This document shows positions 15,593 to 25,006 of a stretch of DNA of 64,000 nt, piece by piece (positions within the stretch are counted from its first letter, which is position 1; every line of letters starts with the position of its first letter). Location: the NCBI RefSeq assembly GCF_019355935.1, contig NZ_CP079925.1, forward strand, positions 1,116,001 through 1,180,000, read 5' to 3'. The notes beneath the pieces were generated by a model. It searched no databases and was not told the DNA's origin. It was given only the letters and a program-made list of their open reading frames with translations. Source of the stretch: Comamonas sp. Y33R10-2. GTDB lineage: Bacteria > Pseudomonadota > Gammaproteobacteria > Burkholderiales > Burkholderiaceae_C. Both the position numbers and the translations under genes were made by a program.

Positions 15593-18078
15593 TTTCGTTG
15601 CAGAGTATGCACTTTGCCCCTTTGCTGACCGCCTTGCTCGATGGCCTGCAGGAAGCCGTTTGGCTGCTTGACGCCACAACACTGAGGGTAGTGCATACCA
15701 ATGCGGCCAGTGTGTTGCTTACGGGCTATACGCCGCAGCAGGCGAAGGGTCAGCATGTTGAGGTGTTGTGTACCTCACTCGTTCAAAAAGCGTTTTGGCA
15801 AGATTCGTCTAACTGGGCGGGTGGTGCGAAGTTTCTCTCGGAAGTATCTCGCGCTGACGGTAGCTTGATCGCAGTTGAGATGGAGGTGCGTTACGTCGAT
15901 CAGGCATCGGATTGGCTGATGCTCACCATGGTGGATCGAAGCGAGCAGTTGCAGCACGAAGGCAAGCTCGATATGTTGCTCTCGGAGTTGCGAGCCACGT
16001 TGGAGTCTGCCGCCGATGGCATGCTGGTGTGTGACTTGCGCGGAGGCATTCGCGCCTTTAACCGCCGCTTTGCTGATTTGTGGCAACTGCCTGAGTCGCT
16101 GTTGGTGCAAAGAGATGACCGTGCCATTTTTGAGCATATGCGGGCGCAGACGCACAGCAGTGAAAGTCAGTTCACTTTGCTGCAAGAAGCAGCAGACTTG
16201 TCAGCACCTGAAACCTCTGAAGTCCTGATGCTTTACGGCGGACGGGTGCTTGAGCGTCGATCTGTCCCTCAGCTGAGCAGGGGCGTGGCGATAGGGCGTA
16301 TTTGCTCGTACAGAGATATTACGGTGGAGTCACGCTCCGCCGCCGAGCTGCGCTTGGCCGCGCGAGTGTTTGAATCCAGCATGGATGGCATTTTTATTGC
16401 CGATGATCGCGGCGTTATTGTGCAAGTTAACCCGGCAGGGGGCGACTTGTTGCGAGGAAAACCGGTTCTAGGCCTTGCGGCTTGGAACTTGTTTGAGTCC
16501 GATTCCGGCCCGGTTGCTGACTTGCTGGAGCTGGCATCCGCGCGCTGGGATGTGGGTAGCTTTTGGGAAGGCAACCTGTGGCTTGAGCAAGGTGACGGCC
16601 AGCGGTGTGCCGTTTGGCTGTCGTGGGTCGCTTTGCGCGATGGCTATGGCCGCTTGGTGCAAAGCATTGGCTTTATGCGAGACATGACCATACAGCACAG
16701 CGCTCAAAAGCAGATCGAGCAGCTGGCTTATAACGATGCGCTGACGGGGCTGCCCAATCGTCTGAGCTTAAATCGCCATGTGCAGACTGCCATCACCGCT
16801 GCTCGCTTTACTCAGCAGCCTTTCAGTATTTTGTTTCTGGACTTAGACCGTTTCAAAATCATTAACGACTCTTTGGGACATGATTTTGGAGATCGTGTGC
16901 TCAAACAAGTTGCCCAAAAGCTCTCTGGCTTGCTGCGCACTACGGACATGTTGTGCCGTCAAGGTGGTGATGAATTTGTGCTTTATTTGCATGACTGCAC
17001 GGGTGATGGAGCTGCAGCGGTCGCGGATCGCATTTTGGAAGAGATGCGTCAGCCCTTCATGCTCGATGGCCTAGGCTTCACAGTCCAATGCAGCATTGGT
17101 GCAGCCCAGTTCCCTGCAGATGGATTGACGCTGGATGAGCTGATTCGCCAGGCCGATATTGCGATGTATCGCGTCAAAGAGCGTGGCCGCGGTAACTTCA
17201 GCTTTTATCAGCCGCAAATGAGTGCTGGATTGCTCTCGCGCATGAAGCTCGAACATGCCATGCGCCAAGCGTTAGATAAAGGGCACATGGCGGTGCACTT
17301 TCAGCCACAGGTGCACATCAGTTCTGGTCGCATTGTGGCTGCCGAGGCCCTGCTGCGCTGGACAGATCCAGAGCTTGGAGTGATTTCCCCAGCAGTCTTT
17401 ATTCCTCTGGCTGAAGAGTCTGGTTATGTGGTGGCTTTAGATGCTTGGGTGCTGGAGCAATCCGTGAAAGAGGCTGCGCATTGGCTGGCTATGGGCTCAC
17501 CTGTGAAGGTCTCTGTGAATGTTTCGGCGCTGGAGTTCAGGCAACCGGATTTTGTAGACCGCTTGATCAGCGTACTTGCAAGTAGCGGCTTGCCCGCCCA
17601 GTGGTTGGAGATGGAGTTGACTGAGACCATCTTGCTGCAAGACGCGCATGAAATGGCATTGCGCGTGCATCAGATTGCGCAGCTAGGCGTAGGTCTTGTG
17701 ATTGATGACTTCGGCACCGGATATTCAAGTCTGGCCTATCTCAAGAAGCTGCCCATTTCCAAAATCAAGATTGACCAGAGCTTTGTGCGTGGCCTCCCAC
17801 ACGATGCTGGAGACAAGGCCATTGTGGGAGCCATCATCAGCATGGGTCGTGCTCTGGGTGTTGAATTGGTCGCTGAGGGTGTCGAAACGCAAGCGCAGTG
17901 TGATGCAATTGCGCAGTTGCAGGGTGATTACTTTCAGGGTTACTTGTGCTCTCCGGCCGTGCCTGCCGAGCAGTTCAGGTTGAGACTGAGCCAAGGTTTC
18001 GCTAAAGAAAGTGCTAACGGGGCTTCTTTCCTACCGGATAACGATGGGAGCTATCTGCAGACACCAGGCTTGCAGTAG
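15589..18078 (+). CDS. PAS-GGDEF-EAL c-di-GMP enzyme
   Basis: Cytoplasmic 829-residue sensor-enzyme. PAS-like domains lie at about residues 15-120, 130-240 and 255-370, then GGDEF near 459-463 (RQGGDEFVLYLHD) with an intact RTTD inhibitory site five residues before it, then EAL near 586 (AAEALLRWTDPELG). The EAL domain keeps DDFGTGYSSL and VAEGVETQ, so both synthesis and hydrolysis of c-di-GMP look possible. There are no membrane helices. It starts with GTG at 15589, overlapping the HD-GYP stop by four bases. The pair could set the c-di-GMP level read by LapD elsewhere in the window; that link is inference. Confidence 0.93.
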   Translation: MISLQSMHFAPLLTALLDGLQEAVWLLDATTLRVVHTNAASVLLTGYTPQQAKGQHVEVLCTSLVQKAFWQDSSNWAGGAKFLSEVSRADGSLIAVEMEVRYVDQASDWLMLTMVDRSEQLQHEGKLDMLLSELRATLESAADGMLVCDLRGGIRAFNRRFADLWQLPESLLVQRDDRAIFEHMRAQTHSSESQFTLLQEAADLSAPETSEVLMLYGGRVLERRSVPQLSRGVAIGRICSYRDITVESRSAAELRLAARVFESSMDGIFIADDRGVIVQVNPAGGDLLRGKPVLGLAAWNLFESDSGPVADLLELASARWDVGSFWEGNLWLEQGDGQRCAVWLSWVALRDGYGRLVQSIGFMRDMTIQHSAQKQIEQLAYNDALTGLPNRLSLNRHVQTAITAARFTQQPFSILFLDLDRFKIINDSLGHDFGDRVLKQVAQKLSGLLRTTDMLCRQGGDEFVLYLHDCTGDGAAAVADRILEEMRQPFMLDGLGFTVQCSIGAAQFPADGLTLDELIRQADIAMYRVKERGRGNFSFYQPQMSAGLLSRMKLEHAMRQALDKGHMAVHFQPQVHISSGRIVAAEALLRWTDPELGVISPAVFIPLAEESGYVVALDAWVLEQSVKEAAHWLAMGSPVKVSVNVSALEFRQPDFVDRLISVLASSGLPAQWLEMELTETILLQDAHEMALRVHQIAQLGVGLVIDDFGTGYSSLAYLKKLPISKIKIDQSFVRGLPHDAGDKAIVGAIISMGRALGVELVAEGVETQAQCDAIAQLQGDYFQGYLCSPAVPAEQFRLRLSQGFAKESANGASFLPDNDGSYLQTPGLQ

Positions 18079-18278
18079 GTAAATCAGTTCGCATTTTTGA
18101 TAGCTCATCTATCGTCTGATTCGACGATGCTTACTTTGCATAGGGTAAGCAAAATGCCTATCTATCCATGGGCAGACTCCTTGGCGCACGGTGTTGAGTC
18201 AATACGCATCAATGAAAATGGCTCACAGAGTTAAGCAAGTGCGCGGTGCTTGATGGGCCGAATTTATTGAGATATCAA

Positions 18279-19529
18279 ATGCCCAAGAGCGATTACGTCA
18301 CATTCGATTTCTACAACTGTCTTACTTCTAGCCAAGGGGCAAGTACAGGATTTGCTCTGCCTAGAGGCTCTGAAGTGACTGCGCCTCCTTCACGGAGTGC
18401 AGCTTTTGCCACTGAGACTGAATTAATCAGCGATCTGATTGCCGCGCTGTACGAGGCTGCGTCCGAGCCAGAAAGCTGGAAAGCTTTTCTTGAGCTGTTG
18501 CGCTCAAGTGCGGTAGGCAACTACGCCTCGCTTATTGTTCGTGATCCTCATGGAGACAATGTAGGTTGGGTGATTTCTGCTGCAGGCGGGCGTGTCAATG
18601 TGATTTCACACGACCCGTATGCGCAATGGAGCCCATTTCTGGGTTCGCCTAAAGATAAAGTTCTTACCCTGCTGGATGTGATGACCGCATCTGAGTGGAA
18701 GGCCTGCCGTTACTACACTGACTGGTGTAAAGACATTGATATTGAACACATTCTGGCTGTGGATGTGGAGACGAGTAATGGCTGTGCCTATGGTCTGCGC
18801 ATTACTCGATCAAAGAAGGATGGGGCTTTTGAGGCGCGTGAGCTGAGCATGATGCGGTTGCTGGTACCGCATCTCAAGCGTGTGCTGAATATGCAGCTGA
18901 ACTTGCATAGAGACCGTCAAGTCATCTCGCTTTATGGGCGAGCCACGGCGCAGTTGATGATGGGAGTCGTCATCCTTGATCAAACTGGGCGCATGATTGA
19001 ATCTAATTCTGCTGCCACATCTATTTTGAATGTGGGTGACGGCATTAGAGTGAGTAATGGCACGCTGGAAGCTGTGTATGCCAATGACAATCGAAAACTC
19101 CAGCGTTTGATTAGGGATGCCTTGCTCTCCCCTAGGTTGTCGCGAGTTTTCGTGACCGAAGGTATGTCCATCTCCCGCCAGTCAGGACAACTGAACTGGG
19201 GGGTGGTGGTGCAAAGCATTTCACCGGATGAATGGACTGAAGGAAAGCAGCGCCCTAGTGTGGCTGTCTTTTTGCGCGATACAACCGGCAAGGCTGAGCC
19301 GCCTGTTAAGTTGACGCAACAGCTCTTTCATTTAACTCCCGCAGAAACCGCTGTTGCAACGCATTTGAGCAATGGCATGTCGTTGGAAGAAGCTGCAGAA
19401 GCTCTTGGCATCAAGCCCAACACGGCGCGTGCCCATTTACGATCTATCTTTTCCAAAACAGGTGTGCGCAGGCAGACCGAGCTAGTTCGACTCTTTCTCA
19501 ATAGCGTGGCTTGGCTGGGTAACCATTGA
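18279..19529 (+). CDS. LuxR-type helix-turn-helix regulator
   Basis: Transcription regulator of about 416 residues with a C-terminal LuxR helix-turn-helix (LTPAETAVATHLSNGMSLEE, then KPNTARAHLRSIFSKTG). The N-terminal 300 residues are a sensory region with a PAS-like portion (MGVVILDQTGRMIESNSAA) and no recognised ligand motif. The ATG at 18279 was chosen; a GTG at 18246 would add 11 residues. It stands alone, with 200 bases of featureless sequence before it, and converges on the 6S RNA/zapA strand. Targets are unknown. Its place behind the c-di-GMP genes may be coincidence. Confidence 0.82.
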   Translation: MPKSDYVTFDFYNCLTSSQGASTGFALPRGSEVTAPPSRSAAFATETELISDLIAALYEAASEPESWKAFLELLRSSAVGNYASLIVRDPHGDNVGWVISAAGGRVNVISHDPYAQWSPFLGSPKDKVLTLLDVMTASEWKACRYYTDWCKDIDIEHILAVDVETSNGCAYGLRITRSKKDGAFEARELSMMRLLVPHLKRVLNMQLNLHRDRQVISLYGRATAQLMMGVVILDQTGRMIESNSAATSILNVGDGIRVSNGTLEAVYANDNRKLQRLIRDALLSPRLSRVFVTEGMSISRQSGQLNWGVVVQSISPDEWTEGKQRPSVAVFLRDTTGKAEPPVKLTQQLFHLTPAETAVATHLSNGMSLEEAAEALGIKPNTARAHLRSIFSKTGVRRQTELVRLFLNSVAWLGNH

Positions 19530-19540
19530 AAAGCTGAAAA

Positions 19541-19564
19541 GAAAAGGCCCGCATGGAGCGGGCC
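19541..19564 (-). terminator. Terminator of the 6S RNA/zapA strand
   Basis: On the minus strand GGCCCGC and GCGGGCC pair across a five-base loop and are followed by TTTTCTTTT. It ends transcripts reading from zapA and 6S RNA. A second hairpin made of CAGTTGTT and AACAGCTG (19581-19602) lies between this terminator and the 6S RNA. Confidence 0.8.
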
Positions 19565-19611
19565 TGTCTTATGGGGTTGGCAGCTGTTTTGATCAACAAC
19601 TGCCTGAAATA

Positions 19612-19794
19612 TCAGGTGTCTGCAAACGCCACCGATTCCTCATCCTGAACCGGGGGTTCAGGTGGGCAAGGGCAACCTATCGTTGGGTTCATCTGACGCG
19701 AGACGATCACGCTCAATAGGTGATGTACCAAGCCCGTGCTCGTTGAGCATTGGTTCAAGGAAATATAAAAACCGGCAGATTTGCAGACAGGCTT
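19612..19794 (-). ncRNA. ssrS: 6S RNA
   Basis: 6S RNA binds sigma70 RNA polymerase by mimicking an open promoter. The position directly downstream of zapA on the same strand is the classic location. On the minus strand a closing stem forms between CTGTCTGCAAA (near 19780-19790) and TTTGCAGACA (19617-19626), giving about 180 nt, the usual length. The 3' half carries the conserved hairpin CACCTGAACCCCCGGTTCAG, closely matching the E. coli hairpin after ACACAUU. A TAAAAT -10 sequence sits just upstream of the predicted 5' end. The boundaries are estimates from the stem. Confidence 0.88.
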
Positions 19795-19866
19795 ATTTTA
19801 ACGGCTATTGATTCCCATATAGATGTCATGACAGCTTTGTTTCAGACTTTGCAAACCTTGAACTGA

Positions 19867-20247
19867 TCAGAGTAGTTTTTCGTCAGTTTCAAGCGCTTGA
19901 TCGAGCCTGAGTAGCAGTTGCTCTGCAAGCATCTGCTGGCGCTGCAACTCGGCCTGAGCAGCTTCGCTCACTTCAGGAGCCGAGGCTTGCTCTTGGTCCA
20001 TGGACTGCATCTCCGAATGCACATTGGCCATGAGAGCCTGCTGGGCATCGCGGTCGAGTACGTCAAAAGCCATGTTCAACGCCGCCAAGACCGCCACGCG
20101 ATCACGGGAGCGAACTTTGCCGCTGTCGCGGATGCGTGTCATGGCGTCATCAACTCGACGAGCCGCCTCTTGCACTCGCTCTTCTTGGCCATCGGGACAG
20201 GTCAGCAAGTAGCTTTGCTGCATGATTTGCACATCGATCTGCTTCAT
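19867..20247 (-). CDS. zapA: Cell division protein ZapA
   Basis: ZapA stabilises FtsZ filaments at the division site. The 126-residue protein starts MKQIDVQIMQQSYLLTCPDG and has the typical AARRVDDAMTRIRDSGKV and RDRVAVLAALNMAFDVL segments, followed by a C-terminal coiled coil. The family signature is clear. It lies 40 bases downstream of a ZapB-like gene and upstream of 6S RNA, the usual proteobacterial arrangement. Confidence 0.95.
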   Translation of the reverse strand: MKQIDVQIMQQSYLLTCPDGQEERVQEAARRVDDAMTRIRDSGKVRSRDRVAVLAALNMAFDVLDRDAQQALMANVHSEMQSMDQEQASAPEVSEAAQAELQRQQMLAEQLLLRLDQALETDEKLL

Positions 20248-20287
20248 GGGCGTCAGGGGCGGGTCTGGTAATGGGGGTGACTAGAGG

Positions 20288-20497
20288 TCACTCTCCCTGG
20301 TTGGCGGGCAGGCGCTCGATCAAAGCATCAACGCGTGCGCGTGCGGCTTGCAGGCGCAGGCGCAGCAAATCGCGCTCTTGCGTGAGAGCTAAGACCTGAT
20401 CGGTGAGCAAATTGTTGGTGCGCTGCAATTCTTCGTGGCGCACCAGCAGACGCTCTACGCGCTCGGCAATGAGATCAAGAGAAGGCTGGGTGGTCAT
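20288..20497 (-). CDS. ZapB-like short coiled-coil protein
   Basis: Small protein of 69 residues that is almost entirely a heptad-type coiled coil (LIAERVERLLVRHEELQRTN through LRLRLQAARARVDALIERLP). It lies just upstream of zapA and resembles the TIGR02449/ZapB-like proteins that sit there in other beta- and gammaproteobacteria. A role at the division ring with ZapA is inferred from context. An alternative ATG at 20509 adds four residues. A longer reading up to 20623 lacks family resemblance and would use a Cys-rich N-terminus. Confidence 0.82.
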   Translation of the reverse strand: MTTQPSLDLIAERVERLLVRHEELQRTNNLLTDQVLALTQERDLLRLRLQAARARVDALIERLPANQGE

Positions 20498-20736
20498 AGA
20501 CACTGCCATTGTAGGTCTTGCAGTCTTTAGATGTGCATTAATGTGCGAGCAAATTGATGAGTTTGCGCAATGGCAAAACGCAACTTGAATGCTGTAATCA
20601 GGAACATTCAAAATCCCTCTCAAAATCGTAGCGCGAAGCTGAGGTTATGTCTGCCTTAGCGAGGTTTGTAACGTAAACAATCGTCACATAACTCGTTCCA
20701 CTGAAGGATTTAAGTGGTTCAGCGGTCATTACAATA

Positions 20737-20960
20737 GTTAATGTTGGTGCTCGATGCTGCTTTTCTGTGGCCTCAGTTCAACGGGAAGCAGGGAGGTGCT
20801 GGCCAGAAACACTGGCGCACCGTGCCTGCGCTGCCCCCGCAACGGTCGGCGAATGGAATGTTTATGCATTCCGCCTTTTCCATCAAAGTCACTGGCGCTT
20901 ATGCGCTGGGAAGACTGGCAAAAGGAAGATTCGCCTAGCCCGGATACCGGCCAACGACGG
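20737..20960 (+). promoter_or_regulatory. Cobalamin riboswitch
   Basis: The leader of btuB contains the conserved B12-box core GCTGCCCCCGCAACGGTC at about 20829 and the distal AGCCCGGATACCGGCC at about 20937, in the order and spacing of the AdoCbl riboswitch. GGAAGCAGGGAGGTGCTGG lies in the 5' part. Adenosylcobalamin binding should shut down expression of the operon that follows. A TGCCTGCA/TGCAGGCA hairpin at 20963-20983 directly after the aptamer is the likely expression platform, 57 bases before the btuB ATG. Confidence 0.93.
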
Positions 20961-21039
20961 TGTGCCTGCATTGTGTGCAGGCATGTTTGCTCATTGTCGG
21001 CGGGTAGGCTGGCATGAGCGTCTTTCTAGACTGCTTTCC

Positions 21040-22932
21040 ATGAGTTCGCAATATTCGACCCTGTGCGCTGCACAGGCGTCATCGCGCGTACGCGCCACGT
21101 TTGTTCTTCGTCCCACTTTGCTGGCATCGCTGCTGGTCATGGCATCTGCTGCACAGGCGCAGCAAGTTGCGCTGGCTGATACCGTGAGCATGAAGGAGAC
21201 GGTGGTCACGGCTAACCGCATAGAGCAACCTTTATCGGACCTGGTGGCCGATATGTCTATCGTGGACCGCGAAACCATTGAATCCGCTGGCGCAGCCGGT
21301 GTGGCTGATGTGCTTTCTCGCTTGCCTGGCATTCAGATGGTGCGCAATGGCGGTGCTGGTTCGTCAACCAGCGTTTATCTGCGCGGAGCTGATACGCGCT
21401 TTACCGCTGTTTATCTGGATGGTGTGCGCCTCGACTCTCAATCCACTGGCGGTGCTTCGTGGCAAGACATTCCGCTTGAGTCCATTGACCGCATTGAAGT
21501 GCTGCGTGGCCCGGCTGCTGCCGTCTATGGCTCTGACGCAATTGGCGGTGTGGTTCAGATTTTCACCAAGAAGGGCGAAGGCAAGGCCAAGCCTTATGTG
21601 GGTCTGGGCTGGGGCAGTCGCGGCACGGTGAAGGCACAAGCAGGTGTCAGCGGCGGCGCAGCGGGCTGGGATTACAGCCTCGGCGTTTCGCATGCCAGCA
21701 GCAATGGCTTTAATTCGAAAACTTCTGCAGGCGCCAATCCTGATGCAGATGGCTATCGCAGCAACGCCTTTAACGGCCGCATTGGCTATCAGCTTTCGGC
21801 CAATCAGCGTGTAGAAGCAACGGCGCTGACCAGCTATATGAATTCGGGCTACGACACCAGCAAGGCCGATGACCGCAGCATCTACAAGATGAGCGCCGTG
21901 GGGCTGAACTGGCAGGCTAAATGGAGTGATGTTTACAGCACACGCCTGCAGTACACGCAGTCGCGTGACTTTTATCAGACCAAGCCCAGCGTTTATGAAA
22001 CCGATACGCGCCTGCAAAGCTATCTGTTCCAAAACGAATGGAAGCTGGGCGCACAGACTGTGACAGCTGCGCTGGAGCGCCGTGAAGACAAGCTGGTCAA
22101 CAGCGGTCTGGATATTGGCAGCCGCGAGCGTTCACAAAATGCATTGGCACTGGGTTACGGCCTGAATTTGGGCAAGCACACGTTGCAGCTCAATGCCCGC
22201 CATGACCGCGATAGCGAATTTGGTGGCCACACCACAGGCAGCGCAGCCTATGGCTACGAGTTCATTCCCAATTGGCGTGCTACGGCATCGGCAGGCACAT
22301 CTTTCCGTGCGCCCACGCTGTACCAGCGCTTTAGCCAGTATGGCGATGCATCACTGGTGCCTGAAAAAGGCCGCAATGTGGAGCTGGGCCTGAAGTGGGG
22401 CAAGGGTAGCGACAGCTTCTCGGCCACGGTTTATCGCAACAACCTTTCCAACCTCATCAACTATGTGGGCAAGACAGGTGCCTGCCCTGGCAATACCGGC
22501 GCCTATGGCGGGTGCTATGCCAACGTGGCCAATGCACGTTACGAAGGCATTACCTTTGCTGCGACCACCCGAGTGGGAGAGGTGAACCTGCAAGGCTCGG
22601 TGGATTTCCAAAATCCGCGTGATACGGATAAGGACTTGCAACTGGGCCGCCGCTCCAAGCGCTATGCCAGCCTGTCTGCCGACACCAAGGTCGCCGGCTG
22701 GAAGCTGGGCGCTGAAATGCAGACAGCAGGCAAACGCTTTGACGATGCAGCCAACAAAAATGTGCTGGGCGGCTACACGCTATGGAACCTGAGCGCGCAA
22801 AAGCAGCTGAGCCGCGACTGGAGTCTGGTGGCTCGCGTCAACAATCTGGCTGACAAGCGCTATGAACTGGCTCGCACTTACGCGACCGAAGGCCGCAGCG
22901 GCTATATCGGCGTGAAGTGGGAAGCTAACTAA
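21040..22932 (+). CDS. btuB: BtuB, TonB-dependent vitamin B12 receptor
   Basis: Outer-membrane receptor for cobalamin. The 630-residue protein has a signal peptide ending ASAAQA, the TonB-box-like MKETVVTANR and a plug domain with VLSRLPGIQMVRNGGAGSST and DRIEVLRGPAAAVYGSDAIG. A 22-strand-type barrel with FRAPTLYQRFSQYGD follows. It ends YIGVKWEAN instead of the usual terminal aromatic residue. The ATG at 21040 follows the riboswitch hairpin; longer readings run into the riboswitch and are not credible. It is the first gene of the B12 operon and lies nine bases before cobB. Confidence 0.94.
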   Translation: MSSQYSTLCAAQASSRVRATFVLRPTLLASLLVMASAAQAQQVALADTVSMKETVVTANRIEQPLSDLVADMSIVDRETIESAGAAGVADVLSRLPGIQMVRNGGAGSSTSVYLRGADTRFTAVYLDGVRLDSQSTGGASWQDIPLESIDRIEVLRGPAAAVYGSDAIGGVVQIFTKKGEGKAKPYVGLGWGSRGTVKAQAGVSGGAAGWDYSLGVSHASSNGFNSKTSAGANPDADGYRSNAFNGRIGYQLSANQRVEATALTSYMNSGYDTSKADDRSIYKMSAVGLNWQAKWSDVYSTRLQYTQSRDFYQTKPSVYETDTRLQSYLFQNEWKLGAQTVTAALERREDKLVNSGLDIGSRERSQNALALGYGLNLGKHTLQLNARHDRDSEFGGHTTGSAAYGYEFIPNWRATASAGTSFRAPTLYQRFSQYGDASLVPEKGRNVELGLKWGKGSDSFSATVYRNNLSNLINYVGKTGACPGNTGAYGGCYANVANARYEGITFAATTRVGEVNLQGSVDFQNPRDTDKDLQLGRRSKRYASLSADTKVAGWKLGAEMQTAGKRFDDAANKNVLGGYTLWNLSAQKQLSRDWSLVARVNNLADKRYELARTYATEGRSGYIGVKWEAN

Positions 22933-22941
22933 GGGGCCGCC

Positions 22942-24378
22942 ATGACATCCATCGCAATGCCGGAAAAAACCACGCGCTGCCCCGCCATTCTGATCAGCGC
23001 TCCGGCTTCTGGTCAGGGCAAGACGACTGTGACGGCGGCGCTTGCGCGGCTGCACGCACGTCAGGGCCGCAAGGTGCGTGTGTTCAAGTGCGGGCCAGAT
23101 TTTCTGGACCCGTACTGGCATGAGCTGGCCAGTGGTGCGCCCGTGCATTCGGTGGATTTGTGGATGAGCGGCGAGGCCGATATACGCCAGCGCCTGCATG
23201 AGGCGGCCCAGGAGGCCGACATCATTTTGGTCGAAGGCGTGATGGGCCTGTTTGACGGCAACCTTAGCGCGGCTGATCTGGCGCAACTGCTGGGCCTGCC
23301 TGTGCTGGCGGTGGTCGATGCATCAGCCATGGCGGGCACGTTTGGGGCGCTGGCCTATGGCTTGCAACATTACCAAAGCGGCTTGCGCTGGGCGGGCATG
23401 CTGGCCAACCGTGTGGCCACGGCCCACCATGCCGACTTGCTCAAGCAAGGCTTGCGTGAGCAGTCGCTTTGGCTGGGCGCCATGCCCGGTGTGCAACTGG
23501 GTGACAACGGACCCAAGGCGAGAACTGCTGCGCTGCTGCCCGAGCGGCATCTGGGCTTGATTGCGACCCATGAACTGAGCGATGCCATGCAGCGACTCGA
23601 TGCTGCTGCGGATGCACTGGAGAAGACACCGTTGGGTCAGCGCTTGTGGAGTGCAGAAGATGGCGCCCAAGCGGACGAGCCCAGCTGGCAAGACTGGTGC
23701 GTGGACTTTGCACCGCCAGCCACTTCAACGAATTCTTCCATCGATCAACCCAAGCTTCAGTCTTGGCTGGCCGGTCGCCGTATCGCTATTGCACGGGATG
23801 CAGCTTTCTCGTTTATCTACCCCGCCAATCTGGACTGCCTGCGTGCCATGGGGGCCGAATTGTGCTTTTTCTCGCCGCTGGCGGGTGATGTTCTGCCGCC
23901 TTGCGATGCGCTGTGGCTGCCGGGTGGCTACCCAGAGTTGCATGCACAGGCGCTGCACGCCAATCAGGCACTGCGCGCGGCTATGGCTGAGCATGTGGCC
24001 CAAGGCAAACCCGTCTGGGCGGAGTGCGGCGGCATGCTAGCGCTGTGCGACGGCGTGACGGGGCTGGACGGCCGCATTCAAGCCATGTGGGGACTGCTGC
24101 CCGGGCAGGTCATCATGCAAAACCGGCTGGGTGGGCTGGGTATGCAGCAACTGGTGCTCGATACTGGCTTGCTGCGCGGCCACACTTTTCACTACACAAG
24201 GCTTGAAACGAGCATGCCTGTGCTCACGCGCAGCAGCCGACCGGGCGCGGCGGTGCAGCCTGACCGGGGCGAGGCACTGTATGAGCATGGCAGCGTGCGG
24301 GCCAGCTACTTTCATGCCTGGTTTCCTTCCAATCCTTTCGCCATTGCCCGGCTTTTTGGCGCAACAATTCAGGCCTGA
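22942..24378 (+). CDS. cobB: Cobyrinate a,c-diamide synthase
   Basis: ATP-dependent amidotransferase (CobB/CbiA) that amidates carboxylates a and c of cobyrinic acid with glutamine. The 478-residue protein has an N-terminal nucleotide site SAPASGQGKTT, the CGPDFLDPYWH segment and VEGVMGLFDG. The C-terminal class-I glutaminase domain has the nucleophile Cys in WAECGGMLAL and the terminal SYFHAWFPSNP. It does not share start overlap with btuB, but the nine-base gap argues for one transcript. Its presence implies use of cobyrinate, though no corrin-ring genes are in the window. Confidence 0.94.
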   Translation: MTSIAMPEKTTRCPAILISAPASGQGKTTVTAALARLHARQGRKVRVFKCGPDFLDPYWHELASGAPVHSVDLWMSGEADIRQRLHEAAQEADIILVEGVMGLFDGNLSAADLAQLLGLPVLAVVDASAMAGTFGALAYGLQHYQSGLRWAGMLANRVATAHHADLLKQGLREQSLWLGAMPGVQLGDNGPKARTAALLPERHLGLIATHELSDAMQRLDAAADALEKTPLGQRLWSAEDGAQADEPSWQDWCVDFAPPATSTNSSIDQPKLQSWLAGRRIAIARDAAFSFIYPANLDCLRAMGAELCFFSPLAGDVLPPCDALWLPGGYPELHAQALHANQALRAAMAEHVAQGKPVWAECGGMLALCDGVTGLDGRIQAMWGLLPGQVIMQNRLGGLGMQQLVLDTGLLRGHTFHYTRLETSMPVLTRSSRPGAAVQPDRGEALYEHGSVRASYFHAWFPSNPFAIARLFGATIQA

Positions 24379-24394
24379 TTTTTTGGTTTTCATC

Positions 24395-25006
24395 ATGAAC
24401 GTTGCAAACACTCCCTCCATCGTCATGCCGCGTACCCAGTTCATTGTGGGCGGTCAAAAAAGCGGCAAGTCGCGCCGCGCGGAGCTGCTGGCGCGCCAGT
24501 GGCTGCAAAGCGGCGCGTCGCATCAGGCGGTGCTGGTGGCGACTGGCCAAGCGTGGGATGCCGAGATGAGCGAGCGCATTGCCCGCCACCAGCGCGACCG
24601 CGCTGAACGCGTGCCCGGCATGCAGACCATTGAAGAGCCGCGTGATTTAGCGCAGGTGATAGACAACCACAGCCGCCCCGAGCGTTTGCTGGTGATTGAC
24701 TGCCTGACGCTTTGGCTGACCAATTGGATAATGCCTGCTGATGTTAAAAAAAATGAAGAAAATCAGTCTCAAGTCCATGAATGGTCTAAACAGTTAGCTA
24801 TGTTTTTGAAAGCAATAGATGATGCGGCTGGTCCCATTATTCTGGTGGGCAACGAGATTGGGCTGGGTGTGATTCCAATGGGCCGCGAGGTGCGCGCCTT
24901 TGTGGATGCGCTGGGCGTGCTCAACCAGCAAGTCGCAGCGCATTGCGAAAGCGCCACGCTGATGTGCGCGGGACTGCCCCTAGCGCTGAAGGGGCCGCAA
25001 GCATGA
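24395..25006 (+). CDS. cobU: Adenosylcobinamide kinase/guanylyltransferase
   Basis: CobU/CobP phosphorylates adenosylcobinamide and then transfers GMP to it. The 203-residue protein has the P-loop GGQKSGKSRRAELLARQW, the middle segment RLLVIDCLTLWLTNWI and a C-terminal VGNEIGLGVIPMGREVRAF. The ATG at 24395 is 16 bases after cobB. A local AT-rich stretch around 24741-24830 encodes PADVKKNEENQSQVHEWSKQ, which sits where the family has a variable loop. It contains AGTCCATGAATGG and GTTAGCTATG, a likely copy of the AT-rich repeat found elsewhere in the window. The key catalytic motifs are intact. Confidence 0.92.
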   Translation: MNVANTPSIVMPRTQFIVGGQKSGKSRRAELLARQWLQSGASHQAVLVATGQAWDAEMSERIARHQRDRAERVPGMQTIEEPRDLAQVIDNHSRPERLLVIDCLTLWLTNWIMPADVKKNEENQSQVHEWSKQLAMFLKAIDDAAGPIILVGNEIGLGVIPMGREVRAFVDALGVLNQQVAAHCESATLMCAGLPLALKGPQA

